Notes under the pieces: model-generated | What the model was told of the DNA's origin: nothing | Seen by the model: only the letters and a program-made list of their open reading frames with translations | Databases searched by the model: none | Assembly (NCBI GenBank): GCA_030456405.1 | Contig: JAKDNQ010000014.1 | Location: forward strand, 1 to 21,329 | Origin: Nitrospira sp. | GTDB lineage: Bacteria > Nitrospirota > Nitrospiria > Nitrospirales > Nitrospiraceae | DNA length: 21,329 bases | Direction of reading: 5' to 3' | In this document: positions 5,865 to 14,022 of the stretch, one piece after another | Layout of the letters: each line of letters begins with the position of its first letter | Position numbering within the stretch: position 1 is the stretch's first letter | Program-made: the position numbers and the translations under genes

Positions 5865-7049
5865 CTACCGCTTACTGGAAAGAACAGGAATTTCTTTTCC
5901 GAGTGTCGAGGATCGATCGGATTCAGGCTCGAGAGATTCCCATCCTTCGTTCGAAGGAGCCGGGGCCGCCCCGTTCTCTTCAGCGTCTTTTTCCTTGGCC
6001 ATCAACTCGACCTCTGAAATCAACGTATCCATCAACTCTTCGATCGGCACCTTTCGGACGAGCTTGCCTTTCTTGAACAGGATGCCTTTGCCTTCGCCGC
6101 CGGCGATTCCAATATCCGCTTCCTTCCCTTCGCCGATTCCGTTCACGACACAGCCGAGGACCGACACATTGAGCGGAGTCTTAATATGGCCCAGCTTCTT
6201 TTCCAGTTCATTGGCCAGCTTCACGACATCGATCTCAACGCGGCCACAGGTAGGACAGGCAATGACGTTGATCCCTCGATGGCGCAGTTCGAGCGACTTC
6301 AAGATCTCGAACCCTACCTTCACTTCTTCGACCGGATCAGCGGCGAGCGACACACGCAAGGTGTCGCCGATGCCCTGCGAGAGCAAATAGCCCAAACCCA
6401 TGGTGGATTTGACAGCCCCGGTCATCGCCGTTCCTGCCTCGGTAATCCCGATGTGCAGGGGATAGTCCGACTGGTGCGCAAACAGCCAATAGGCATCGAT
6501 CGCATGGTGCACATCCGACGCTTTGAGCGACACCTTCATGTTCGTGAATCCCACGTCTTCGAGCGCGTGGACAGCGTTGAGCGCCGATTCAGCCAAGGCT
6601 TCCGGGGACGGCCAGCCGTATTTATCCAACAAGGGCCGCTCGAGCGATCCGCCATTCACACCGACACGCAGCGGAATACCCCGTTCGTTCACAGCCTTGA
6701 TGACTTCTTCGACTTTCCACCAAGCCCCGATATTACCCGGATTGATCCTGACGCAGTCCACAATTTTGGCCGCTTTCAATGCCAACCGATGGTCGAAATG
6801 AATATCCGCGATCAGCGGTACGGTCATCGAGGCTTTGATCTTGGGCAGCACCGCCGCCGCTTCATCGTCCGGCACGGCCACGCGGATCACTTCGCACCCC
6901 GCGGCCTCCAACCGGCGAATCTCCTCGATCGTCGCCGCAACATCGCGCGTATCGGTCGAACACATCGACTGCACGGACACGGGCGCGTCTCCACCGATCT
7001 TGAGCTTACCGACTTGAATCTGCCGCGTTTTCCGTCTGGTGATGTGCAT
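5865..7049 (-). CDS. ispG: 4-hydroxy-3-methylbut-2-en-1-yl diphosphate synthase IspG (GcpE)
   Basis: IspG is the iron-sulfur enzyme converting MEcPP to HMBPP late in the MEP isoprenoid pathway. The N-terminal TIM barrel is clear (SVQSMCSTDTRD at 25-36, ADIHFDHRLAL at 81-91, RINPGN at 101-106). The C-terminal cluster domain has C265 and C268 (CPTC), C300 (LGCVVNGIGE) and E307 as the 4Fe-4S ligands. At 394 residues it is slightly longer than the E. coli protein because of an acidic, low-complexity C-terminal tail from about 352. It follows dxs by 48 bases, and that gap is mostly filled by a short repeat rich in GTAAGG, which may serve as ribosome binding sequence. dxs-ispG is very likely one transcript. 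Confidence 0.96.
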   Translation of the reverse strand: MHITRRKTRQIQVGKLKIGGDAPVSVQSMCSTDTRDVAATIEEIRRLEAAGCEVIRVAVPDDEAAAVLPKIKASMTVPLIADIHFDHRLALKAAKIVDCVRINPGNIGAWWKVEEVIKAVNERGIPLRVGVNGGSLERPLLDKYGWPSPEALAESALNAVHALEDVGFTNMKVSLKASDVHHAIDAYWLFAHQSDYPLHIGITEAGTAMTGAVKSTMGLGYLLSQGIGDTLRVSLAADPVEEVKVGFEILKSLELRHRGINVIACPTCGRVEIDVVKLANELEKKLGHIKTPLNVSVLGCVVNGIGEGKEADIGIAGGEGKGILFKKGKLVRKVPIEELMDTLISEVELMAKEKDAEENGAAPAPSNEGWESLEPESDRSSTLGKEIPVLSSKR

Positions 7050-7069
7050 TCTGGTCTACTCGCCTTACC

Positions 7070-7097
7070 CCTCACCCCTTACGCCTTACCTCTTCTA
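7070..7097 (-). repeat. 28-bp purine-rich intercistronic repeat, dxs-ispG copy
   Basis: Directly after the dxs stop the transcript strand reads TAGAAGAGGTAAGGCG and then TAAGGGGTGAGG. The same 28 bases with two differences lie at 14023-14050 at the end of mlaE. A further GGTAAGG unit follows toward ispG. Confidence 0.65.
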
Positions 7098-9047
7098 TCA
7101 GCTCCCCTGCTCATCTCCATGAGGCAGATGATCGATCGATGCAGCCAACGTGAACTCTTCCCGAGAAGAAGCCGGTGTCTTGCCGATGAGTTCCTTCACG
7201 CTCTGATAGATACCTTCCGCCGTCAACCCATATCGTTCGCGCAGGAGATCTTGAGGCCCTTGCTCAATGTACCAATCAGGCAACCCCAAAATCTTCGTCG
7301 TCACATGCGTGACCCCGCCATCGGACAGGGCTTCGAGCACGGCTGAGCCGAACCCGCCCATCTTACAGCCTTCTTCAACCGTCACCACATACCGAACGCG
7401 CTTGGCCACCTCGACGATCAGATTCTGATCCAGCGGCTTCACGAAACGCGCGTTCACCACTGCCGTGGAAATACCCTCTTCCTCAAGCCTGGTTGCCGCC
7501 GTTACCGCATGTGAGACCGGCACGCCGATGGCGACAATCGCCACGTCCGTCCCATCGCGCAACAGCTCGCCTTTTCCGATCGGTAGGGCCTTCGCCTCCT
7601 GATCCATCGTCACGCCCAGACTCAATCCACGCGGGTACCGCACCGAGGCCGGCCCGTCATACTGGACGCAGGTCTTCAGCATATGCTGCAACTCGTTTTC
7701 ATCTTTCGGCGCCATGACGACCATGTTCGGCATGTGGCGCAGATATGCATAGTCAAATGCGCCGTGGTGCGTCGTCCCGTCTTCCGCAACCAGCCCACCG
7801 CGATCAATGCAGAACGTAACCGGCAAATTTTGCGTCGCGACATCGTGAACCACCTGGTCATATGCGCGCTGCAAAAATGTGGCATACATCGCCACCACTG
7901 GTCGAAGGCCCTGCGCCGCCAACCCAGCTGCGAATGTGACCGCATGCTGCTCGGCAATCCCCACATCGTAGATCCGGTTCGGAAACTCTTTCTCGAATAT
8001 GTTGAGGCCGGTCCCTTCGCACATCGCAGCCGTGATCGCGACAATCCGCTTGTCCGCTCGAGCCAACTTCACCAACGATTCAATGGCGATCTGCGTGTAG
8101 GACGGCCGCGCCGCTTTCTTCGCCGGAGCTCCCGTCTCCCGGACAAAAGGCGGACAAGCATGGAACCACACCGGATTCTTCACCGCAGGCTCATAGCCCA
8201 GCCCTTTTTTCGTAATGACATGAAGCAACACTGGCCCCTTCATCTTCAACGCGTTGTCCAAGGTGGGCAACAGATGCTCAAAGTTATGTCCGTCGATCGG
8301 CCCCACATACCTGAACCCGAGCTCTTCAAAGAGCAGCCCTGGGAGAATCGCGCCCTTGGCCAGCTCTTCAGCCCGGCGGGCCCACTTCTGCACATCTGAT
8401 CCGATATGGGGAATCTTACCCAACAGTTGTCCTGTTTCCTCCCGCATCTTGGCATAAAACTCACCGGTAAAGGTCCGGTTCAAATAGGAGGAGATAGCTC
8501 CGACATTTTTTGAGATGGACATTTGATTGTCGTTCAGAATGACCAGGAAGTTTTTTCCCAGCCCTCCGGCATGGTGCAGGGCTTCCAGCGTCATGCCGGC
8601 TGTCATGGCCCCATCGCCGACAATGCAGACGACCTTGTGTCGTTGTTTCAACTGCTCACGCGCCTCGACCATACCGTACGCCGCGGACACGCCGGTTCCC
8701 GCGTGGCCTGCATTGAACGTGTCGTAGACGCTTTCTTCACGTTTCGTAAACCCGCTCAATCCCCCGTACTGTCGAAGCGTGTGAAACTGCTCCCGCCGCC
8801 CAGTGAGGAGCTTGTGCGCGTACGCTTGATTGCTCGTGTCCCATACGATCTTATCCTTGGGAGGATTGAGCAGATAGTGCAAGGCCACCGTGAGTTCAAT
8901 CACTCCGAGGTTTGAAGCCAGGTGCCCTCCGACATTGGATACCACGCCGATAATTTGCTCCCGGAGCTCTTGACACAAAGCAGGAAACTGCTCCGGTGAT
9001 AACCGTTTCAAATCGTCCGGGCCATGAATAGTTTTCAAGATCGACAT
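7098..9047 (-). CDS. dxs: 1-deoxy-D-xylulose-5-phosphate synthase
   Basis: Dxs condenses pyruvate and glyceraldehyde 3-phosphate using thiamine diphosphate, the first step of the MEP pathway. The 649-residue protein has the thiamine motif GDGAMTAG...ND (144-173), the catalytic glutamate in IAEQH (E366), the DRGGLV segment (415-420) and GGHLASNLG (H42). One oddity: the normally conserved GHQAY motif reads SNQAY, putting Asn73 in place of His. Everything else is full length and in order. The start has AAAGGAG eight bases ahead of ATG. Transcription probably starts from the promoter at 9148-9176, and ispG follows. Confidence 0.96.
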   Translation of the reverse strand: MSILKTIHGPDDLKRLSPEQFPALCQELREQIIGVVSNVGGHLASNLGVIELTVALHYLLNPPKDKIVWDTSNQAYAHKLLTGRREQFHTLRQYGGLSGFTKREESVYDTFNAGHAGTGVSAAYGMVEAREQLKQRHKVVCIVGDGAMTAGMTLEALHHAGGLGKNFLVILNDNQMSISKNVGAISSYLNRTFTGEFYAKMREETGQLLGKIPHIGSDVQKWARRAEELAKGAILPGLLFEELGFRYVGPIDGHNFEHLLPTLDNALKMKGPVLLHVITKKGLGYEPAVKNPVWFHACPPFVRETGAPAKKAARPSYTQIAIESLVKLARADKRIVAITAAMCEGTGLNIFEKEFPNRIYDVGIAEQHAVTFAAGLAAQGLRPVVAMYATFLQRAYDQVVHDVATQNLPVTFCIDRGGLVAEDGTTHHGAFDYAYLRHMPNMVVMAPKDENELQHMLKTCVQYDGPASVRYPRGLSLGVTMDQEAKALPIGKGELLRDGTDVAIVAIGVPVSHAVTAATRLEEEGISTAVVNARFVKPLDQNLIVEVAKRVRYVVTVEEGCKMGGFGSAVLEALSDGGVTHVTTKILGLPDWYIEQGPQDLLRERYGLTAEGIYQSVKELIGKTPASSREEFTLAASIDHLPHGDEQGS

Positions 9048-9147
9048 GACAAATTCTCCTTTGCGTCAATACTCACACGATATCAACGACCTGGGCTCAG
9101 ACAAGTAGTGGAGAAGCACGGTGGAAGTTTAGACGCTCGCAGGGGTG

Positions 9148-9176
9148 AGTGTCACATGGGAGTCCCATGTTGTCAA
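9148..9176 (-). promoter_or_regulatory. dxs-ispG promoter with palindromic spacer
   Basis: On the minus strand a consensus TTGACA (9171-9176) is followed by a 17-base spacer and GACACT (9148-9153), with TGT before the -10 as an extended element. The whole spacer (9154-9170) is the perfect palindrome ACATGGGACTCCCATGT, eight-base arms around one base. This position suggests a repressor or activator site acting on the promoter. Confidence 0.65.
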
Positions 9177-9211
9177 GAGGTTAGCTTTTGGTTACCGCAA
9201 TTCTCGCTCAC

Positions 9212-10225
9212 TCACGGTTCGATTCGATAGGTCAACAATGTCGAGACTGTCAAGTCTGCAGCAATTCCGGTGATGAAGTCGAGATTCTCCACGACATAGG
9301 CCTGCCACAAGAAGTTTGGCAGGAAACGGTAGCTGAATCCTCCCACTGCTTCCGTCACGCCTTTATCCAGCACTCGTGTGCCTACACCACGGAACGGTGT
9401 GGACCAATAATCGAACTGCGCCGTGAGGGAAAAATTCTGCGACCACAGATACTCCACGGCGACAAGGCTGGAATACGTCGGATGGAGCGCGAGTCCCGCG
9501 ATGCGGCCGGTCGGGACCACTCCATTGACGTTAAGGTAGATCACCCACCGTCCGCCGAATCCCTTTTCAGCCGCCAAACCAAGCCCGAAATCAGGACTGC
9601 CGCTACCGTAGAATTGCCCTTCATCACCCGTCGGGAGCTTGATCGCCGTACGGACTGACACCGCAGGCATCGATGTCGATTCCAAAAGGAATTGGTACTT
9701 GCTCATGATCGTGCTGTCGCCTAATCCCACGACTCCCTCGCGTCCACTTGCAATCGTGCGCCCTCCCCGTGAGATATCGAATATATAGGCGGAGCCCAGC
9801 GCCTGTCGAGCCGGCGTCAAGCCGGAGGTTGCGTTTTCAACTGCTTCGATGGGTCCATCCAAAAACCCGCGAGAGCGGTAGAGCACGGGAACTTCCACGG
9901 AGAGTTCCCATCGCTCCGCCGCGCCGTACCGAAGAAACACACCGGACCGCAGGGTTTCAAAGTGCATCCTCACGTTAGTCTGGGAACCTTGATCATTAAA
10001 AACGGTTGCGGTTTCCGCGAACTCCGCTCGAATATCCAGCACGCCCTTCTTCAAGACGGCGGCACGATCCCCCGGCATGTTCAAAACCAATTGATCGATC
10101 GGATGGAAATTCCTGACAGGGAACGGACCAAACCCCTCTGCCCGAACGATTGCTGGTTCGAAAACAAAGGAGAGAAGGAATGCGGCAAGGACTACTCGAC
10201 GCACCATCAATAACCGGACATTCAC
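9212..10225 (-). CDS. DUF3187 family putative outer-membrane protein
   Basis: A secreted protein with a signal peptide (MVRRVVLAAFLLSFVFEP, cut after IVRA) followed by the family's typical opening GFGPFPVRNFHPIDQLVLN and many alternating amphipathic strands ending in LTYRIEP. It fits DUF3187, likely beta-barrel proteins of unknown function. Several starts are possible: TTG at 10243, GTG at 10225 (AAGGGAG just before it) and ATG at 10207; I use 10225. It lies between the lipid-transport operon and dxs, on the same strand, with its own weak promoter. Confidence 0.75.
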   Translation of the reverse strand: MNVRLLMVRRVVLAAFLLSFVFEPAIVRAEGFGPFPVRNFHPIDQLVLNMPGDRAAVLKKGVLDIRAEFAETATVFNDQGSQTNVRMHFETLRSGVFLRYGAAERWELSVEVPVLYRSRGFLDGPIEAVENATSGLTPARQALGSAYIFDISRGGRTIASGREGVVGLGDSTIMSKYQFLLESTSMPAVSVRTAIKLPTGDEGQFYGSGSPDFGLGLAAEKGFGGRWVIYLNVNGVVPTGRIAGLALHPTYSSLVAVEYLWSQNFSLTAQFDYWSTPFRGVGTRVLDKGVTEAVGGFSYRFLPNFLWQAYVVENLDFITGIAADLTVSTLLTYRIEP

Positions 10226-10312
10226 AATCTCCCTTGCTCCCAAATCGTCAGGGATGGTGCGCGTAACCCGTCTCTATGCACTCGAAGGACCCCATTCGCC
10301 TCACGCTGCCTG

Positions 10313-10340
10313 TGTATAGTCGCGAGGAGGCCGTCAACAA
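10313..10340 (-). promoter_or_regulatory. weak candidate promoter of the DUF3187 gene
   Basis: TTGTTG (10335-10340) and TATACA (10313-10318) on the minus strand are 16 bases apart, about 90 bases before the gene. Both hexamers are imperfect. Confidence 0.3.
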
Positions 10341-10603
10341 TACACGCCTGACTGTTCCTATAGGTGCGTTGCTTCAAAAGAGCCATCCTCTGCTACGCAT
10401 GGGACTGCGGGAAAGACATACTCGGCTATCTCTCACGTGGTGGAGAGCGCATCTGAGATACCACAGTGATGATCGAAAAATATAGTAGGTTCGATTCGAA
10501 GCGTTGCCGCAGTGGTACAGACTGGGAAGAACGGACAACGAACCATGCTCCAAGAACGACTCTGCGCAGCACCCTGTTTTAGTACGCCTCGGACGCCCAT
10601 CCA
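10341..10603. other. intergenic stretch without a recognisable gene
   Basis: Together with 10226-10340 this is about 380 bases between the DUF3187 gene and the Omp85-type gene. Reading frames here are short, lack ribosome binding sites and resemble no protein. Small inverted matches (TACCAC/GTGGTA) occur but form no convincing terminator. Confidence 0.5.
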
Positions 10604-11806
10604 TCAGTACGGGAAGTCGAGCCCGGCAAAGACCGCGCCGCCTTCCCGGCTATATCCATAGTCGACGCGTCCGACGACATTGGGTCGAACGATTCCGCGG
10701 AACCCTATGCCCGGGGTCATGCGGTAATTATTAAAGGCGACGTCCTTGTAGTCATTGAACACCTGTCCTGTGTCCAAAAACGGCGCGATCTCAAAATCCG
10801 CCGTCGTCCCAGCAATCTTCGTTCGCATCACGTGAATACGTTCCTCAATACTCCATGCGAGAAGATTCTTGTCGATAAAGCGATCGACACCATAGCCCCG
10901 CAGATTGTTCTGCCCTCCCAACGAACTTTGCTCGAAGAACGGCACCTGATCCCCGATGGTGGCCTGAAGGTTCGCCCGTACGACGAGAATCGAGCGCTTC
11001 GATTCACTCGGGAACAGCTTCTTGATATCGAATTCGTAGCGCGAATAGATGGGGTGATCGCCATTTTTAATATTCTGGTTCAATTCCGCATAGGCCATCA
11101 CAGCCGTCCCGTCGGTCGGTGAGATGAGATTGTTCCGCGTATCGTAATAGAACGTTGCCCGGTGTCCAAGGATGTAGGACTCTCCCTGAACGCCCGCTAC
11201 AGCAGAGAATTGCTCCTCAGTAAATGGAAGATCCGTCGCGCCTCTCTCCAGACCGACTTGGCGAAATCGCTGACCGACGGCAATCTGGGTGACTTCGTTG
11301 GCATACACCCCGAATCGCCAGCTCACCCTGGCTTCACGCGCGGTGTAATTCGTTTCGTCCGATTCTGACGTCGCTTGCCCTAAGCCAAAGAACCGAGCTG
11401 TGGCATTTTTGAAAAATGAGGCGTCAAAGTTTAATGAGTAGCGCCCCTGACTGAAGGCCGGATCGGCGTAACTGAATTGCACTCTGCGTTCGATCTTTTC
11501 CGCGGCCGATGCGATAAACCGGATTTGTCGTCCCCCTGGCTCGTATTGAAACAGATTGATCGCCCCGCGCGTCCCAACAATGGAATTATGAATGAGCAAC
11601 GGGGCGACGAGATATTTCAGCTCCCCATCAGGATCAGTCTTCAGAATCGGAACGATCAATCCGACATCGTTCCCATCGTTCTTGCTGGTGGACACGGCAG
11701 GAATCGGAAAATATTCGACCCCGGCCCCCGCATACTCCGGCAGCGCGAGGACAGTCGTCGCAAGGAACACGAGGGCACTGGCAATGCACCTACGCAGGCT
11801 TGTCAT
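10604..11806 (-). CDS. Omp85/BamA-type outer-membrane beta-barrel without POTRA domains
   Basis: A 400-residue secreted protein (signal peptide 1-28, cut near AGAG). The second half carries Omp85 hallmarks: YDTRNNLISPTDG (221-233), the loop-6 motif GGQNNLRGY (RGY at 303-305), DFEIAPFLDTGQVF and a C-terminal aromatic residue in GLDFPY. No POTRA repeats are present, since the barrel begins almost at once, unlike BamA or TamA. It begins 17 bases after mlaC, with GGGAG ahead of ATG, so it is the last gene of the shc-hpnG-mla operon. It may be the outer-membrane partner of the Mla-type system (inference), in place of MlaA, which is not seen here. Confidence 0.82.
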   Translation of the reverse strand: MTSLRRCIASALVFLATTVLALPEYAGAGVEYFPIPAVSTSKNDGNDVGLIVPILKTDPDGELKYLVAPLLIHNSIVGTRGAINLFQYEPGGRQIRFIASAAEKIERRVQFSYADPAFSQGRYSLNFDASFFKNATARFFGLGQATSESDETNYTAREARVSWRFGVYANEVTQIAVGQRFRQVGLERGATDLPFTEEQFSAVAGVQGESYILGHRATFYYDTRNNLISPTDGTAVMAYAELNQNIKNGDHPIYSRYEFDIKKLFPSESKRSILVVRANLQATIGDQVPFFEQSSLGGQNNLRGYGVDRFIDKNLLAWSIEERIHVMRTKIAGTTADFEIAPFLDTGQVFNDYKDVAFNNYRMTPGIGFRGIVRPNVVGRVDYGYSREGGAVFAGLDFPY

Positions 11807-11823
11807 GGAACTCCCGGAGAGCG

Positions 11824-12456
11824 CTATTGGGCTTTAATCTTGTTGGATTTCTTGCGAAGCTGGTCTACTAAGTCGGCGTAGGTTGAAGAACGAAGAATGC
11901 TCTTGAACTGATCCCTGTAGTTACGGACGAGGCTGGTGCCATCGACCACAACATCGTAGACCCGCCAGACCGAGCCTTTGTTGAGCAATCGATAGTCGAG
12001 CGGAATTTCCGTCTTCCCGGTCAGCACTTTCGTTCGCACTTCGGCATAGTCCTTTTCTGTTCGTTCATTGATATATTTGACGCCTTCGCCGGTATAGGCC
12101 TCGACCTTGTCAGCGTACAAGTTCACCAATAACGTTTGGAATAGTCCGACGAACTCTTCCCGCTCCTTCTCCGACAAATTCTTCCAGGGCAAGCCTTCCG
12201 AAATACTCAGCGTGCGGAGTGACATTTCTTGATAATCGAATCGTTCGCCGACCACCTTTTCCAGCAACTTCCGGCGCTGTTCGGATTTCCCCGGCTGTTT
12301 CAACTCCTTATCCTGTATGATCCTCAGCACTTCGTCGATCGTGCCCTTCATCGCATCGGTGGCTTCTCCCGCTCGAGCCTCCTGCACAACGAAACCCCAT
12401 GAACACCACAACGCCAATCCCAGCACACATAGGAGTTGCGCGAACTTCCCCATCAT
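11824..12456 (-). CDS. mlaC: MlaC/Ttg2D-type periplasmic lipid-binding protein
   Basis: MlaC carries lipid through the periplasm between the inner-membrane MlaFED complex and the outer membrane. This 210-residue product has a signal peptide ending in ARAG and typical family features: ERFDYQEMSLRTL, a LSEKEREEFVGLFQTLLVNLY helix region, VRTKVL, DYRLLNKGSVWRVYDVVVDG and SLVRNYRDQF. I choose the first ATG of a tandem ATGATG at 12456 because GAGGAG precedes it; a further in-frame ATG at 12477 has none. The HpnM proteins of alphaproteobacterial hopanoid clusters belong to the same family, so that label is a possible alternative given the hopanoid neighbours. Confidence 0.9.
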   Translation of the reverse strand: MMGKFAQLLCVLGLALWCSWGFVVQEARAGEATDAMKGTIDEVLRIIQDKELKQPGKSEQRRKLLEKVVGERFDYQEMSLRTLSISEGLPWKNLSEKEREEFVGLFQTLLVNLYADKVEAYTGEGVKYINERTEKDYAEVRTKVLTGKTEIPLDYRLLNKGSVWRVYDVVVDGTSLVRNYRDQFKSILRSSTYADLVDQLRKKSNKIKAQ

Positions 12457-12524
12457 TGTGACTCCTCGAATCAACATGGCCGCTTCTTCTCCCTAATTTG
12501 AGCGACAACGCTCTACTCTGATCG

Positions 12525-12968
12525 TCAATTCACTTTGCCATGAACATACTGACTCACCAACTCCTCCAAATCGAGGCCCGACTCGGTATCACGTATCGTC
12601 CCACCGGGCTTGAGCCGATCACCACCCCCTCCCGGAGTCAATGCCAGGAATTTCTCTCCAATGATGCCCCGCGTCTTGATGGACGCAATGGTGTCCGTAT
12701 AGAGCTTGATGGGATTGCTGACCGCCAATGTGACCTTGGCACGATCTTCAATGAGCGTAATCCCTCGGACCCTACCCACTTCGACGCCGGCGATTTCGAC
12801 CGTCGAGCCGGGCTTGAGCCCCGAGGCGCTATTGAATTGCGCCTCGACTTCATAGACGTCGCCGCCGACCAACTCGAGCTTGCCGAGCTTGATCGACAGA
12901 TATGCGAGGCACAACAGACCGATCAACACGAAGAGGCCGACTACCATCTCCAACTTGGTTTTTTCCAT
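12525..12968 (-). CDS. mlaD: MlaD-type MCE-domain protein
   Basis: A 147-residue protein with one N-terminal membrane helix (about 8-27) followed by a single MCE domain (VYEVEAQFNSASGLKPGSTVEIAGVEVG region, about 38-115) and a short tail. MlaD forms a hexameric ring beneath MlaFE that passes lipid to or from MlaC. The ATG at 12968 is preceded by GGGGAG; a TTG at 12995 would add nine residues with little support. The gap to mlaF is 286 bases, unusually large for an operon, and is filled by a repeat element. Confidence 0.92.
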   Translation of the reverse strand: MEKTKLEMVVGLFVLIGLLCLAYLSIKLGKLELVGGDVYEVEAQFNSASGLKPGSTVEIAGVEVGRVRGITLIEDRAKVTLAVSNPIKLYTDTIASIKTRGIIGEKFLALTPGGGGDRLKPGGTIRDTESGLDLEELVSQYVHGKVN

Positions 12969-13141
12969 CCTTGCTACTCCCCTCTCACCTGACAAGCGAT
13001 TGAGCCCACATGATTCATGAGCACTTCTACTGCAATCGCCGATCCGCTGCTACGACGAGCCTGCGGCCAGCGGGCTCGCCCCTCAGACCTTCACCGTACT
13101 GCACGAGTACGCCTCGGGTCCTCCGGGCTCCGCGCGCCGGT

Positions 13142-13177
13142 CCATCGACTTTGCTCAGGACGGTGAGCCTGTCGAAC
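13142..13177. repeat. small TCGAC...GCTCAGG palindrome nested in the repeat (first)
   Basis: A roughly 36-bp imperfect palindrome with arms TCGACTTTGCTCAGG and GTGAGCCTGTCGAA. Removing it restores the block order GCGCGC...CCGTCTCGCG seen in copies A and B, so it appears to be an insertion. Confidence 0.55.
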
Positions 13178-13206
13178 CGTCTCGCGACGCGGCTCGGCGA
13201 TTTCGT

Positions 13207-13245
13207 CCCTCGACTGGGCTCGGGACCCTGAGCAAGTCGAAGGGC
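13207..13245. repeat. small TCGAC...GCTCAGG palindrome nested in the repeat (second)
   Basis: A roughly 38-bp imperfect palindrome (CTCGACTGGGCTCGGG with CCTGAGCAAGTCGAAGGG) placed between TTTCGT and ACGAACCGTCA, which are contiguous in copies A and B apart from a base or two. Confidence 0.6.
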
Positions 13246-13254
13246 AACGAACCG

Positions 13255-14010
13255 TCATGAATCATGTAGGCTAGGCAACGCCACAGTCCCACCGACTGAA
13301 ATGAATTCTTGAATCTCTGGATCGGTGGTCCGCTGAAATTCGGCAGCCGTGGCCATCAACGCGATCTTGCCTTTCCGAAGCATCGCCACCCAATCGGAAA
13401 TCCCGAAAATCTCCGGAATTTCATGGCTGACCATGATCGCCGTAAAACCAAACCGCCTCTGCATGGCCACGATTAAATCGTGAATCGACTTAGCCAGCAA
13501 CGGGTCTAACCCCGTCGTCGGCTCATCGAAGAGGATAATCTCCGGCTCCATGACCAATGCGCGCGCCAATCCAGCCCGCTTTCGCATGCCGCCGCTCAAT
13601 TCAGCAGGATACTTGTGCCCCATACCCGTCAATCCGACTTCCTTCAGCTTTTCCTCGACCCGTCGCACCACCTCCGTGCCCTTCATACGCAATTTCTCCC
13701 GCAACGGAAACGCCACATTCTCGAAAACCGAGAGCGAGTCGAACAGCGCGGCGCCCTGAAAGAGCATCGCAAACCGTTTCCGCACATCGTTCAAGCGCGT
13801 GCCGGACAACCGAGAGATCTCCACATCGTCAACCCACACCTCACCACGATCCGGCTGCAGGAGCCCGATCATGTGCTTGAGGAGCACACTCTTTCCCGAT
13901 CCGCTGCCGCCGATGATGGTTGTCATCTTGCCGACAGGGATCGTGAGATCGACTCCCTGCAAAACTGGCTGATCGGCAAATTTTTTTTCGACACCGACCA
14001 GCTTAATCAT
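13255..14010 (-). CDS. mlaF: MlaF-type ABC transporter ATPase
   Basis: The ATPase of the Mla lipid transporter, acting on the cytoplasmic face with MlaE. The 251-residue protein has Walker A GGSGSGKS (34-41), Q-loop Q85, signature LSGGM (138-142), Walker B ILFDEP (159-164) and H-loop H196. The final residues SLHDS and the stop are encoded by the terminal inverted repeat of the 13003-13272 element, so the natural C-terminus was probably changed by its arrival. The ATG at 14010 follows mlaE by 37 bases filled with the purine-rich repeat. Confidence 0.94.
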   Translation of the reverse strand: MIKLVGVEKKFADQPVLQGVDLTIPVGKMTTIIGGSGSGKSVLLKHMIGLLQPDRGEVWVDDVEISRLSGTRLNDVRKRFAMLFQGAALFDSLSVFENVAFPLREKLRMKGTEVVRRVEEKLKEVGLTGMGHKYPAELSGGMRKRAGLARALVMEPEIILFDEPTTGLDPLLAKSIHDLIVAMQRRFGFTAIMVSHEIPEIFGISDWVAMLRKGKIALMATAAEFQRTTDPEIQEFISVGGTVALPSLHDS

Positions 14011-14022
14011 TCGTACCCGTCA

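Larger units (their letters stand above)
13003..13272. mobile_element. 270-bp palindromic element inside the mla operon (dispersed repeat copy C)
   Basis: AGCCCACATGATTCATGA (13003-13020) and TCATGAATCATGTAGGCT (13255-13272) are 18-bp terminal inverted repeats with one mismatch. Weaker similarity continues inward (AATCGCCGA-CCGC on both arms). The right arm matches copies A and B but is interrupted by two small TCGAC/GCTCAG palindromes. The right terminal repeat encodes the last five codons and the stop of mlaF. It therefore looks like an element that inserted between mlaF and mlaD. Confidence 0.7.

Noticed and set aside
6186..7346. Plus-strand open frame of 386 codons
   Set aside because: Antisense to ispG and the end of dxs, both certain; no ribosome binding site or domain.
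7683..8399. Plus-strand frame of 238 codons
   Set aside because: Mirror of dxs with no independent support.
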